Position numbers and translations under genes: made by a program. From contig JAKSKW010000007.1 of assembly GCA_024401495.1 (NCBI GenBank), positions 1 to 64,000 of the forward strand: a stretch of DNA of 64,000 nucleotides, read 5' to 3'. This stretch comes from Paludibacteraceae bacterium (GTDB lineage: Bacteria; Bacteroidota; Bacteroidia; Bacteroidales; Paludibacteraceae). The notes below the pieces were generated by a model. It was not told the DNA's origin, searched no databases, and was given only the letters and a program-made list of their open reading frames with translations. Numbering within the stretch: position 1 is the stretch's first letter; each line of letters starts with the position of its first letter. Positions 24,488 through 33,532 of the stretch are shown here, piece by piece.

Positions 24488-25845
24488 TGAAGAAAGGACG
24501 TTTCGTCTCAACTATTTTCGCTGCCACGGCATCTCTTGCAGCGTCGGCAGTATCCTTCCTTCCAACGGATGACTTATCTTCATTCTATGAGGAGAGTCCT
24601 CTTGGAGAGAGAATTTTCGTGGGTGAAGCAGACAGTGCAAATATAAAATTCACTCTTGACAACGAGAGTAAAATCAATAATATTCTGCTCGTGTCGAAGA
24701 GAAACGACAGCAATGTCTTGAAAGACACTGTCAAGGTGGACTCTACCTTCAAGATGGGCACTAACAAATGCTACACTTTCTTGTACACTACTAACAGTGA
24801 GAAGACAGAAAAGATTTACTTGTGCTATGTCAAAAAGACAGCTATCGCCCCTACAGTAAAGGTTTGCGCTTACGATTCTGTATCCAACCCTGTTTGCGAT
24901 CCTCAGCTAAGAGTGAATTTCTCTAACCTTTCATTCGCCAACACGTACGTCAACTCGAAAGGTGACACTGTCCAGATCAAGGATAACATTGTCTTAGAAT
25001 ACCAAGATTATGAGGCTAACGGCATCACAATCAGCGACAAGACTGTAGAGGAGAAAATCAGCGGAATCAATAAAGATTCATCGTTGCTTGTCACTAAACC
25101 CAAAAGACACACAGTCTTTAAGTTGAAAGACAAGATTACCAAATATGAATACACCACTGACACATTCTACTCATATCTGCCTTTCATGACAGCCCAGCTT
25201 ACTGTCGACGCTGAGATTATTCCTCACAATATTGAGAATCGCAGCGATGAGGCTTTGGTGTTCGGGACTAAAGACGAAGCAAGAGCAAGCGTCAGCAGCT
25301 ATCTGTATTCAGGCAAGCTTGAAATTGATCTTGAGCGCAACTGCGTAGACAATATACCTAACGACTCAACTGATGCAAGATACACTTGGAAGATATATAA
25401 CGACTCAACTGGCATGTTGAAAAAGCATTCAGATTTCGTTTATCAAAGTGTTGCGACAGTTAATAACGTTCCAATCGAAACATACGGAACTTATTACGTT
25501 GTCCTTTCATGCAATAACACCGTATGTAAAGACACTATTTACACAGCATTCAAAGTGAGAGCTTCACTTTTGGAAATGCCATATGTGTTCACTCCTAACG
25601 GAGACGGTATCAATGATGAATTCCGCCCTACTTATACTTCAATTGCAGAGTATAAGATATGGATTTACAATACAATGGGTAAGAAGATGTACGAATCAGA
25701 TGACATCACAGTCGGATGGGACGGTACACACAAAGGCAATGACTGCCCTATCGGCGCCTACTACTATGTAGTGAAGGCAACAGGTGTGGACGGCATTGAA
25801 TACAAGTTGAAGGGTACGATCAACTTGGTAAGAAACGCAGACTAA
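24487..25845 (+). CDS. Secreted protein with T9SS type B (gliding-associated) C-terminal domain
   Basis: Protein of 452 residues from the ATG at 24487, which overlaps the DUF4293 stop; a longer frame starting at 24382 would run through DUF4293. Residues 1-20 form a signal peptide (MKKGRFVSTIFAATASLAAS). The middle is beta-rich with no family I recognise. The last 90 residues, starting MPYVFTPNGDGINDEFRPTY and including WDGTHKGNDCPIGAYYYVV, are the CHU_C domain that marks type B cargo of the T9SS and is kept as part of the surface protein. Coupling to a DUF4293 membrane protein is noted but unexplained. Confidence 0.85.
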   Translation: MKKGRFVSTIFAATASLAASAVSFLPTDDLSSFYEESPLGERIFVGEADSANIKFTLDNESKINNILLVSKRNDSNVLKDTVKVDSTFKMGTNKCYTFLYTTNSEKTEKIYLCYVKKTAIAPTVKVCAYDSVSNPVCDPQLRVNFSNLSFANTYVNSKGDTVQIKDNIVLEYQDYEANGITISDKTVEEKISGINKDSSLLVTKPKRHTVFKLKDKITKYEYTTDTFYSYLPFMTAQLTVDAEIIPHNIENRSDEALVFGTKDEARASVSSYLYSGKLEIDLERNCVDNIPNDSTDARYTWKIYNDSTGMLKKHSDFVYQSVATVNNVPIETYGTYYVVLSCNNTVCKDTIYTAFKVRASLLEMPYVFTPNGDGINDEFRPTYTSIAEYKIWIYNTMGKKMYESDDITVGWDGTHKGNDCPIGAYYYVVKATGVDGIEYKLKGTINLVRNAD

Positions 25846-25877
25846 ACTATCTATTTTTTAAGATTTCTGTTTCGCCT

Positions 25878-27236
25878 ATGGAGACGAAAGTAAAGCACTT
25901 CATTGAAAAGGAGGCTCTTTTCACACGAAAAGACAAGATTCTTCTTGGTGTGAGCGGTGGACGCGATTCCATTGCCCTATTGCACGTGCTTTACCGCTTA
26001 GGTTACGATATCGTCGTGGCCCACTGTAATTTCCATCTCCGTGGCGAGGAATCGAATAGAGACAGCGAGTTTGTGACAAAGCATGTCCAGGATATGGACG
26101 TGCCATTCTATACTATCGACTTCGACACCGAATCCTACGCTCGTGAGCATAAGCTTTCAATCGAAATGGCAGCTCGCGATCTGCGCTATGAATGGTTTGA
26201 ATCATTGATCAAGTTGACGGGATGCAAGTATATCGCAGTGGCTCATCATAGCGACGACGTGGTAGAGACATTCCTAATCAATATGACTCGAGGCACCGGT
26301 CTGAATGGACTGACAGGAATTAAGCCAAAGAACGGCAACGTCGTGCGCCCGTTCCTCGGCATATCAAGAAAAGACATCAACGACTATATCTTCGACAACG
26401 ATCTGGATTATGTTGAGGACAGCACCAACAGCGAGGTGGTATACGTAAGGAATAAGATGCGCAACGTCATCATTCCTGCACTGGAAACCATAAATCCAAG
26501 TTTTCGTGCGTCGACTATTCAGAGCATCGAGAATCTCACTCGCGCGCAGAATTTCGTGATGCATTATATAGAGCTACTTCGTGAAGATATCGTGGAGCAC
26601 AAGGATGATATGGACATATTGGATATCGAGAAAATCCGAACAGCGCCCGAACCGATGTATGTGCTTTACGAAATATTGAAGCCTTACGGATTCTCCCCGT
26701 CAACAGTGTTCAACATCTTCACTTGCATCTTTGAAGAGAACGCATCAGGAAAACAATTCTATTCCGCTTCAGGAGTTAGAGCGTTGCGAGACCGAGAGAA
26801 ACTCTTCATTCAGCCACGCAAGGAAAACGAAAATACGTTTGAAGATGAAGAAGAGGAGTATGAGATCCGCAACGTCGCGGCCTTCTTCAATCTTCACATC
26901 AGTTTCATGGCCGAGATATTCGACAGCAGCAACTTCACCATTGTGAAAGACAAATCCGTCTGCTGCATCGACTATAAGAAACTGACCTTCCCGCTTACCT
27001 TGAGAAAGTGGAAACAGGCAGACTACTTCTGCCCATTCGGTATGAAAGGAAGAAAGAAACTTAGCGACTTTTTTGTAGACCAGAAATTTAGTTTATTTGA
27101 AAAAGAAAATACATGGGTTCTGACGGACGGAAAGTGCGGAGACATCATTTGGGTTGTGGGCCATCGCACAGACAACCGATTCAGAATCGACGAACAAACC
27201 AAACAAATTCTTAGAATTAGTTATTCAAAACAGTAA
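25878..27236 (+). CDS. tilS: tRNA(Ile)-lysidine synthase
   Basis: Modifies C34 of the CAT-anticodon tRNA-Ile to lysidine so that it reads ATA. The 452-residue protein has the PP-loop [19 protein letters not shown] near the N-terminus, [38 protein letters not shown] and [13 protein letters not shown], all characteristic, then a TilS C-terminal domain ([20 protein letters not shown] is its signature). The length is normal. It lies 32 nt after the type B cargo gene and 26 nt before recA, with no clear promoter in either gap. Confidence 0.94.
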   Translation: METKVKHFIEKEALFTRKDKILLGVSGGRDSIALLHVLYRLGYDIVVAHCNFHLRGEESNRDSEFVTKHVQDMDVPFYTIDFDTESYAREHKLSIEMAARDLRYEWFESLIKLTGCKYIAVAHHSDDVVETFLINMTRGTGLNGLTGIKPKNGNVVRPFLGISRKDINDYIFDNDLDYVEDSTNSEVVYVRNKMRNVIIPALETINPSFRASTIQSIENLTRAQNFVMHYIELLREDIVEHKDDMDILDIEKIRTAPEPMYVLYEILKPYGFSPSTVFNIFTCIFEENASGKQFYSASGVRALRDREKLFIQPRKENENTFEDEEEEYEIRNVAAFFNLHISFMAEIFDSSNFTIVKDKSVCCIDYKKLTFPLTLRKWKQADYFCPFGMKGRKKLSDFFVDQKFSLFEKENTWVLTDGKCGDIIWVVGHRTDNRFRIDEQTKQILRISYSKQ

Positions 27237-27262
27237 AAAAAAGCAGTAAAAAAAAAGAAAAA

Positions 27263-28297
27263 ATGGAAGACAACGAAAAGACAGCAGGAGCTATTGCTCC
27301 ATCGGCAGAGAAGCTAAAGGCATTGCAGCTTGCAATGGAAAAGATAGAGAAGGACCACGGTAAAGGTTCAATCATGCGTATGGGTGACCACGTTCAGACT
27401 GACGTGCCAGTGATCCCATCAGGTTCAATCGGACTTGACCTTGCACTTGGCGTAGGCGGTTACCCACGTGGCCGTATAATCGAGATCTTCGGACCTGAAT
27501 CATCTGGTAAGACAACTCTTGCTATCCACGCTATAGCACAGGCTCAGAAAGCTGGTGGTCTTGCTGCCATCATCGACGCTGAGCACGCTTTCGACAGATT
27601 CTACGCTGAGAAACTTGGCGTCGACACTAACAACCTTGTTATGTCGCAGCCAGACAATGGCGAGCAGGCACTTGAGATCGCTGACCAGTTGATCCGTTCG
27701 TCAGCAGTGGATTTGGTGGTAGTCGACTCTGTAGCCGCACTTACTCCAAAGGCTGAGATCGAGGGAGAGATGGGAGACTCTAAGATGGGCTTGCAGGCTC
27801 GTTTGATGAGCCAGGCAATGAGAAAGCTTACTGCCACTATCGACAAGACAAATACAACTTGTATCTTCATCAACCAGCTTCGTGACAAGATCGGTGTGAT
27901 GTTCGGTAATCCAGAGACAACAACAGGTGGTAATGCACTTAAGTTCTACGCCTCTGTCAGAATCGATATCCGTCGTACATCAGCTATCAAGGATGGCGAC
28001 CAGGTGATCGGTAACAGCACTAAGGTGAAGATCGTAAAGAACAAGGTAGCGCCTCCTTTCCGCAGCGCTTCATTCGACATCATGTTCGGTGAGGGAATCT
28101 CATACACAGGTGAGTTGATCGACTACGGTGTGGAGTACGGAATCATTAAGAAGAGCGGTTCATGGTACAGCTACAACGACGAGAAGATCGCTCAGGGACG
28201 TGACGCAGCTAAAGAATTCCTTAAGGCAAATCCAGATTTGATGGAGGAGATCGACGCCGCTGTACGTGCCGCTATCAAAGAAAAAGAAAACGCTTAA
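27263..28297 (+). CDS. recA: Recombinase RecA
   Basis: DNA strand-exchange protein and SOS coprotease, 344 residues. Walker A is [11 protein letters not shown], Walker [13 protein letters not shown], and the L2 region [20 protein letters not shown] and [10 protein letters not shown] are present; the C-terminal acidic tail is short. The gene starts after an A-rich stretch in which the 13-nt word AGTAAAAAAAAGC is nearly duplicated. The next gene, hflX, starts 1 nt after the stop. No LexA-like operator is obvious upstream. Confidence 0.97.
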   Translation: MEDNEKTAGAIAPSAEKLKALQLAMEKIEKDHGKGSIMRMGDHVQTDVPVIPSGSIGLDLALGVGGYPRGRIIEIFGPESSGKTTLAIHAIAQAQKAGGLAAIIDAEHAFDRFYAEKLGVDTNNLVMSQPDNGEQALEIADQLIRSSAVDLVVVDSVAALTPKAEIEGEMGDSKMGLQARLMSQAMRKLTATIDKTNTTCIFINQLRDKIGVMFGNPETTTGGNALKFYASVRIDIRRTSAIKDGDQVIGNSTKVKIVKNKVAPPFRSASFDIMFGEGISYTGELIDYGVEYGIIKKSGSWYSYNDEKIAQGRDAAKEFLKANPDLMEEIDAAVRAAIKEKENA

Positions 28298-28298
28298 T

Positions 28299-29543
28299 AT
28301 GGCAGAACAAGTTAAAACTGAAATATACGACGAAAGAGCCATCCTTGTCGGAGTTGCCACACAGCAAGTGTCGGAGCAGAAGGCAAAGGAGTATCTCGAC
28401 GAGTTGGCGTTCTTGGCTGAGACTGCGGGTGCTTATCCGCAGAAAATCTTCATGCAAAAACTTGTGCAGCCCAACTCCAACACCTACGTCGGTCCGGGTA
28501 AGATTGAAGAGATCAGAAACTACATCATCGATCATGAGGAAGACGAGGAGAGCTCTATCCACCTTGTGATCTTCGACGATGAGTTGTCGCCAAAACAGTT
28601 GCGCAACATCGAGAAGGAGCTTGGTGTCAAGATTCTCGACCGTACAACACTTATCCTTGACATCTTCGCTATGCGTGCCCAGACAGCCCATGCCAAGACA
28701 CAGGTGGAGCTAGCACAGTGCAGATACTTGTTGCCTCGACTTACACGAATGTGGACACACTTGGACCGTCAGAAGGGAGGTATCGGTATGCGTGGTACGG
28801 GTGAGACTCAGATCGAGGCCGACCGTCGTATCATCCTCAACAGAATCTCACTATTGAAGGAGGAGCTGAAGGAGATCGACAAGCAGAAGAGCACACAGCG
28901 CAAGAATCGTGGTAAGATGGTGCGTGTGGCACTTGTGGGCTATACCAACGTCGGCAAGTCGACAATCATGAATATGCTTGCCAAGAGCGAGGTGTTTGCG
29001 GAGAACAAACTATTCGCCACTCTCGACACTACGGTGAGAAAAGTGACTGTGGAGAATCTTCCATTCTTGCTTTCAGATACAGTAGGATTTATTCGTAAGT
29101 TGCCTCATGATTTGGTGGAAAGCTTCAAGAGCACACTCGACGAGGTGAGAGAGGCAGATTTGCTTGTGCATGTGGTCGACGTTTCCAACCCAACATTCGA
29201 GGATCAGATCGCAGTGGTGGAGAAGACATTGTCGGAGATCAACAAAGAAGAGAAGCCAACAATGCTTGTCTTCAATAAGATCGACGCATTCACTTACGTC
29301 GAGAAGGCAGAAGACGACCTTACTCCAATCAAACGAGAGAACTACTCTCTTGAGGATTTGAAGAAGATGTGGATGGCGAAGATGAACAACTGTAATTGCA
29401 TATTCATCTCGGCTAAAGACAAGTCAAACCTTGAGGATTTCAAGAAACAACTTTACGATAAGGTGAAGGAGATTCACATCCAGCGTTATCCTTACAACGA
29501 TTTCCTATATCAGAAATTCGACGAGGGAGAACTTGGAGAATAA
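28299..29543 (+). CDS. hflX: GTPase HflX
   Basis: Ribosome-associated GTPase that splits stalled or stressed 70S ribosomes. From the ATG at 28299 it is 414 residues; the longer frame starting at 28266 would overlap recA and adds no family sequence. The N-terminal HflX domain includes NSNTYVGPGKIEEI and DDELSPKQLRNIEKELG, followed by RTLILDIFAMRA-like text (RTTLILDIFAMRAQTAHAK), GMRGTGETQIEADRR, and the GTPase with G1 LVGYTNVGKST, G3 LSDTVGFIRKLP and G4 FNKID. It follows recA by 1 nt. A heptameric repeat and then a terminator follow the stop. Confidence 0.95.
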   Translation: MAEQVKTEIYDERAILVGVATQQVSEQKAKEYLDELAFLAETAGAYPQKIFMQKLVQPNSNTYVGPGKIEEIRNYIIDHEEDEESSIHLVIFDDELSPKQLRNIEKELGVKILDRTTLILDIFAMRAQTAHAKTQVELAQCRYLLPRLTRMWTHLDRQKGGIGMRGTGETQIEADRRIILNRISLLKEELKEIDKQKSTQRKNRGKMVRVALVGYTNVGKSTIMNMLAKSEVFAENKLFATLDTTVRKVTVENLPFLLSDTVGFIRKLPHDLVESFKSTLDEVREADLLVHVVDVSNPTFEDQIAVVEKTLSEINKEEKPTMLVFNKIDAFTYVEKAEDDLTPIKRENYSLEDLKKMWMAKMNNCNCIFISAKDKSNLEDFKKQLYDKVKEIHIQRYPYNDFLYQKFDEGELGE

Positions 29544-29544
29544 T

Positions 29545-29571
29545 GAATTCGAAATGCTAAATGCAAAATAG
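29545..29571 (+). repeat. Heptameric tandem repeat after hflX (AATGCNN family)
   Basis: Immediately after the stop: AAATGCT, AAATGCA, AAATAGA preceded by a degenerate unit. Same family as 36462 and 41914. Confidence 0.75.
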
Positions 29572-29604
29572 AATAGGCAATCCAAAATGGATTGCCTATT
29601 TTTA
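29572..29604. terminator. Bidirectional terminator between convergent genes
   Basis: Perfect 13-bp stem AATAGGCAATCCA/TGGATTGCCTATT with loop AAA and T run on the plus strand. It serves hflX on one side and the lipoprotein gene on the other. Confidence 0.88.
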
Positions 29605-29607
29605 TTT

Positions 29608-30000
29608 CTACTCCTCTCTTCCCTTATTAATCTCCTCCATGAATCCGCCGAGGATACCTTCTGACTCTTTAAGGAAATTGCCAAATTCGCCAGCAAAATC
29701 ATTTACAGCTTTCTTTGCCATCTTAGCAAGACATTTGCCTTTAAGACGGTTGATCTCAGCGAGCTCCTTCTCTGTGTATTTATCCTTATTCTTCTGAATC
29801 TCATCCTCAATCTCCTCGATTTCAAGACCAAGGACTTCCCATTCTTCCTCTGAATATTTAGTCCCACTCTTATCAAGATGCTCACTGATCTGAGTCAAAC
29901 GCTCAACCGGAGTCGGCTCCTTTTTGACAACGCTACATGACACCGCAGAAAAAGCAAGCAACGTCGCGATTATGATATTTCCTAATTTCATATTCATCAC
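29608..30000 (-). CDS. Small predicted lipoprotein
   Basis: Protein of 130 residues; start could be the first, second or fourth in-frame Met, all within five codons. A lipobox (LLAFSAVSCSV) around residue 22 predicts lipid attachment. The mature part is mostly charged helix with Lys/Glu (EEIEDEIQKNKDKYTEKELA), likely coiled coil, and a Gly-containing C-terminus. I recognise no family. It is monocistronic and convergent with hflX. Function unknown. Confidence 0.65.
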   Translation of the reverse strand: MMNMKLGNIIIATLLAFSAVSCSVVKKEPTPVERLTQISEHLDKSGTKYSEEEWEVLGLEIEEIEDEIQKNKDKYTEKELAEINRLKGKCLAKMAKKAVNDFAGEFGNFLKESEGILGGFMEEINKGREE

Positions 30001-30136
30001 ATTTTTTATATTACACTCACAAATGTAGAAAAAATCGTATTAAAAATAGAAATACAACGCATCATTAATTCTAAACCGAAAGTAGTATCATTGCCTGTTT
30101 TTGTTTTGTCAACACACAATACACCTCAAAAAATAT

Positions 30137-30145
30137 TATCTTTGC
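30137..30145 (+). promoter_or_regulatory. Promoter of the DUF481 gene, -7 box
   Basis: TATCTTTGC. It lies inside the longest open frame (ATG at 30101), which rules out that ATG for transcripts starting here. TSS would fall near 30150. Confidence 0.55.
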
Positions 30146-30148
30146 GAC

Positions 30149-30940
30149 GTGAATCTAAAAATTAACGTTTTGAGTTTATCTAAATTCCTTATAACGATTG
30201 GGTTGTTGGCAACCATAGCTCTTCCTTCGTTTGCCGAAGAAAACGCCAAAGAAGAGAAAAAAGAGAATAAAGCATCAGGATTCATTTCCGCCGGAGGATC
30301 ATTAAGTTCAGGAAATATCAATAAAGCAGATGTCAAAGCATCGGGAGGATTGACAGTGGCAGACAGCACGCTCGAATTCGTGATGGGAGGAAAATACACC
30401 TATTCCGAAAGCGAGCATAAGACAAAGAACAACGGCATTGAATTACATTCCAAAATCGATTTCATGCCATACAGAAAATGGTCGCCGCTAATAGCCTTCG
30501 AGTATCTCCACAACACCTACAAAGGATACAACTACAGATTAGACGCAGTGGCAGGAGCAAAGTTTAATATCTGCTCCAAACCAAAGGTTTACGACTACTC
30601 CATCAGTTTGGCCGGGCTATACGACGTCGTCGACTATACGGACGACAAAAAGACATTGGACGACAACGCTTTCCGTCTATCACTACGACCAAAGGTCAAG
30701 CAGCAGATCGGGCCAGCAGTCTACTTAGTGGAGAAATTCTTCTATCAGCCAAAAATCAACGATTTCAGCAACTATCTGTTGAAGAATGAGACAGAGATTG
30801 AGTGCAAGATAACCAAGGTCTTATACCTAAGTGTCATATACGAGTATGACTATCGCAGCGTCTTGCCACCAATAAAAGAGAACCAGACATACGAGCGCAG
30901 CGACCACTCGTTGGAAGTCGCGTTGAAGATAAAGCTGTAA
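30149..30940 (+). CDS. DUF481-type outer-membrane protein
   Basis: Protein of about 263 residues with a signal peptide (SLSKFLITIGLLATIALPSF ending at an Ala) and a beta-barrel body with repeating strands (SGFISAGGSLSSGN, TLEFVMGGKYTYS, WSPLIAFEYLHNTY, YRLDAVAGAKFNI, VYLVEKFFYQPKI) of the DUF481 salt-induced outer-membrane type. The predicted promoter at 30137 removes the ATG at 30101; the remaining starts are GTG at 30149, almost at the transcription start, and TTG at 30170, which would leave a 20-nt leader. The TTG start gives the cleanest signal peptide. I give the GTG coordinate as the longer compatible choice. Function unknown. Confidence 0.7.
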   Translation: MNLKINVLSLSKFLITIGLLATIALPSFAEENAKEEKKENKASGFISAGGSLSSGNINKADVKASGGLTVADSTLEFVMGGKYTYSESEHKTKNNGIELHSKIDFMPYRKWSPLIAFEYLHNTYKGYNYRLDAVAGAKFNICSKPKVYDYSISLAGLYDVVDYTDDKKTLDDNAFRLSLRPKVKQQIGPAVYLVEKFFYQPKINDFSNYLLKNETEIECKITKVLYLSVIYEYDYRSVLPPIKENQTYERSDHSLEVALKIKL

Positions 30941-30942
30941 GA

Positions 30943-31028
30943 TTGCATACTCTATCGTGCAATTTTTAGCAAAAACTGCATACTCTATCGTGCAATTTTC
31001 TACAAATATTGCATAGTTTATCGTGCAA
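30943..31028 (+). promoter_or_regulatory. Three 20-bp repeats with exact 33-bp period upstream of an ATPase gene
   Basis: Sites at 30943-30962, 30976-30995 and 31009-31028: TTGCATACTCTATCGTGCAA, then the same with C for the first T, then TTGCATAGTTTATCGTGCAA. Each has TTGCA/TGCAA inverted ends. The start-to-start distance is 33 bp both times, about three helical turns. The third site reaches into the expected -33 region of the ATPase promoter (TATTTTTG at 31034-31041). Likely operators. Confidence 0.75.
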
Positions 31029-31033
31029 TTATA

Positions 31034-31041
31034 TATTTTTG
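31034..31041 (+). promoter_or_regulatory. Predicted promoter of the AAA ATPase gene, -7 box
   Basis: TATTTTTG, 16 nt before the ATG. TTGC of the third repeat, 21 nt upstream, could serve as the -33 element. Confidence 0.45.
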
Positions 31042-31057
31042 TAGAAAATTATACGTT

Positions 31058-32236
31058 ATGAATAATCTAATTGAGACATATAAATTACTGATTGATAGAG
31101 TAAACGTTGATTTTGTACGTTATCTACACGACAAAATCAACTGGAATAACAGATTGATAGCCATACTAGGAGCACGTGGAGTGGGAAAAACCACATTAGT
31201 CCTACAGCATATCAAAATAACCAATGACGTAGAACACTCACTTTACGTTACAGCAGATGATTTTTACTTCACAACACATAGATTGTTTGAATTAGCTAAA
31301 GAGTTTTATCAAAATGGAGGTAAAAAACTGTATATTGACGAGATCCATAAATATAGTGGCTGGTCTGTTGAGATAAAGAATATATACGATCTTTTGCCTG
31401 ACCTACAAATCATTTACACCGGATCCTCAATTCTTGATTTGGAACAAGGAGGAGCTGATTTAAGCAGAAGAAAGGTGGAATATCATCTAAAAGGACTCTC
31501 ATTCCGAGAGTACCTTAATCTCACTTTGCATTTAGATCTTCCCACTTATACATTGGAAGAGATAGTAAAAGGGAACGTAAAATTTCCTTATACGGAGTAC
31601 AGACCATTGGTATATTTCAAGGAATATTTGAAAACTGGATTCTATCCATTCTTTTTGGAGTCGGACGATTACACCATCCGACTCAGAAGTGTATTAAAGC
31701 AGGTTGTGGAGTTTGATGTACCAACATTCGCAAAGATGAATGTCAGTTCAAGTGCCAAATTGAAAAAACTGCTTTATGTAATAGCACAAAGTGTTCCATT
31801 CAAACCAAATTTCTCTGTCTTGGAAAGAGAGTTGGGAATATCAAGAAACGCGTTGCCAGACTATTTCATGTATTTGGAAAAAGCGCAGTTGATTACTATG
31901 GTGAGAGAGAAAGCCACGGGCATTAAGATATTAGAGAAAATAGATAAAATCTATTTAAATAATCCCAACCTATCTTATGCACTTACTGACGGCGAACCAA
32001 ATATCGGGACAATAAGAGAAAATATATTCATCCAATTTCTACAGGATTTATATCCAATTGTGTCGTCACCATCCCAAGCAGATTTTGAAGTGAACGGATA
32101 CACGTTTGAAGTAGGAGGGAAAAACAAGACTTCACATCAGATCAAAGAAATTGAGAATGCTTATCTTGCGAAAGACGACATCGAGTACGCCAGCATGAAA
32201 GAGATCCCCCTTTGGATGTTCGGATTCATTTATTAA
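31058..32236 (+). CDS. AAA ATPase with DUF4143-type C-terminus
   Basis: Protein of 392 residues. Walker A is GARGVGKTT (residues 38-46), Walker B LYIDEIH (91-97), and a sensor-like IIYTGSSILDL follows, with the AAA_14 signature of R-K-V-E-Y/x-L-x-x-LSFREYL. The C-terminal part, with a winged-helix-like segment (SVLERELGISRNALPDYFMY) and a nuclease-like end (ADFEVNGYTFEVGGKNKT), matches DUF4143. The E-V-G-G-K pattern recalls the D-x-E-x-K core of restriction-type endonucleases. These ATPases are abundant and patchily distributed in gut Bacteroidota; their role is unknown. It stands alone, AT-rich, between conserved genes, with three symmetric repeats just upstream that suggest autoregulation. 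Confidence 0.85.
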   Translation: MNNLIETYKLLIDRVNVDFVRYLHDKINWNNRLIAILGARGVGKTTLVLQHIKITNDVEHSLYVTADDFYFTTHRLFELAKEFYQNGGKKLYIDEIHKYSGWSVEIKNIYDLLPDLQIIYTGSSILDLEQGGADLSRRKVEYHLKGLSFREYLNLTLHLDLPTYTLEEIVKGNVKFPYTEYRPLVYFKEYLKTGFYPFFLESDDYTIRLRSVLKQVVEFDVPTFAKMNVSSSAKLKKLLYVIAQSVPFKPNFSVLERELGISRNALPDYFMYLEKAQLITMVREKATGIKILEKIDKIYLNNPNLSYALTDGEPNIGTIRENIFIQFLQDLYPIVSSPSQADFEVNGYTFEVGGKNKTSHQIKEIENAYLAKDDIEYASMKEIPLWMFGFIY

Positions 32237-32334
32237 GAGATTTTCGACGACGGTTATACTACGCAAAATCCTTATTTCCCCATTTCTAACGAATGCCCCA
32301 AATCCTCACTTCAAAAATTTTATTCGCAGTATTG

Positions 32335-32367
32335 TTTGCTTAAATTTTCAAACTTTATTATTTTTGC
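32335..32367 (+). promoter_or_regulatory. Promoter of holB-ricT-gldH
   Basis: TTTG (32335-32338), 20 nt, TATTTTTGC (32359-32367), 25 nt before the holB ATG. A second -7-like box TAAATTTGC at 32377 is too close to the ATG for a normal leader. Confidence 0.65.
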
Positions 32368-32392
32368 ATACAAGTGTAAATTTGCATAAAAA

Positions 32393-33523
32393 ATGTTTTT
32401 TCGCGATGTATACGGGCACGATGAGCTCAAAAGTCAACTCATCGACGCTGTCAAGTCTGGCAGAATTCCGCACGCTCAGCTGTTCTGTGGGCCAGAGGGT
32501 GTGGGCAAATTGCCGTTAGCATTAGCGTACGCTCAATATGTGTCGTGTGAAAACAAAGGCGAGAACGACTCTTGCGGCCAGTGCCCGTCGTGCAAAAAAT
32601 ACGCTAATCTCCAGCATCCTGACCTTCATTTCGTCTTCCCGATCATTAATAAGAAGGCGGCAGGCAGCGATGAATACTGTATGGAGCACCTTGACGGCTG
32701 GAGAGAGATGATCGCGACGTCGCCCTACTTCACACTCGACAAATGGGTGGAAGAGGAGTTCAGCAGCGTCGCAACAAAGCAACCGATGATCTACAACTGT
32801 GAGGGAACTGAACTCCTTCGTAAACTGCAGATCAAGGCTTGCGAGAGCGAATACAAAGTGGTGGTGGTTTGGCATCCCGAACTGATGGGTGCGGAATGTT
32901 CCAACAAGGTATTGAAAAGTATCGAGGAGCCTGTCGGCAAGACGCTTTTCCTTCTTGTGAGCGACAAACCCGACGATATTCTCCCTACCATCCAGTCGCG
33001 TACTCAACGAGTGGTGTTGCAAGCTCTTCCTGAAAAAGTGCTTGCAGACGCAATAAGAACAAAGAACGGCAACGCCGATGACAACCAGATTCAGTATGCA
33101 GCACGCCTTAGCAAAGGCAGTATCATCGCTGCGTTCGAACTGCTTGAAGACGAAGCCAACACATTTTTGGATACATTCATGCGTATGATGAGAAAGGCGT
33201 ATGTCAGCGACCTTGAAGACCTCATCAACCTGAGCAATGAGCTTGCAAAACTGTCGAGAAAGAAACAGCTCTCCTTTTTGCAGTATTGCCAGCACATGGT
33301 GCGCGAGAACTTCATCCTCAACGTGGGTAACCCGTCGCTCAACTATATGACGAACGACGAAAATGCCTTCTCGTCGAAGTTCGCTCGCTTCATCACGGAA
33401 AAGAATGTATGGCAGTTAGTAGATGAATTATCAAAGGCAGAATTCCATATTGAGAGAAACGGAAATTCAAAAATCATTTTCTATGATTTGCTTCTCAAAG
33501 TGATGACTCTGCTTAAAAAATAA
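32393..33523 (+). CDS. holB: DNA polymerase III subunit delta prime
   Basis: Clamp-loader subunit, 376 residues. The N-terminus MFFRDVYGHDELKSQLIDAV and RIPHAQLFCGPEGVGKLPLALAYA are typical. The Walker-like loop ends in Lys-Leu rather than Lys-Ser/Thr, in keeping with the ATPase-inactive delta prime. A four-Cys zinc module follows (CENKGENDSCGQCPSCKKY), then HPDLHFVFP, and later the SRC-like position reads TIQSRTQRVVL. Next genes ricT and gldH follow the conserved Bacteroidota order. Confidence 0.93.
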   Translation: MFFRDVYGHDELKSQLIDAVKSGRIPHAQLFCGPEGVGKLPLALAYAQYVSCENKGENDSCGQCPSCKKYANLQHPDLHFVFPIINKKAAGSDEYCMEHLDGWREMIATSPYFTLDKWVEEEFSSVATKQPMIYNCEGTELLRKLQIKACESEYKVVVVWHPELMGAECSNKVLKSIEEPVGKTLFLLVSDKPDDILPTIQSRTQRVVLQALPEKVLADAIRTKNGNADDNQIQYAARLSKGSIIAAFELLEDEANTFLDTFMRMMRKAYVSDLEDLINLSNELAKLSRKKQLSFLQYCQHMVRENFILNVGNPSLNYMTNDENAFSSKFARFITEKNVWQLVDELSKAEFHIERNGNSKIIFYDLLLKVMTLLKK

Positions 33524-33532
33524 AATATATAA

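Noticed and set aside
29608..30000. Antitoxin or entericidin-type lipoprotein
   Set aside because: It is larger than entericidins and has no toxin partner; left as unknown lipoprotein.
30943..31028. CRISPR array
   Set aside because: Only three 20-bp units with 13-bp spacers that are themselves partly similar, and no cas genes; operator array is more likely.
32522..33295. 257-codon frame antisense to holB
   Set aside because: Fully inside a well-identified gene, and its translation matches nothing.
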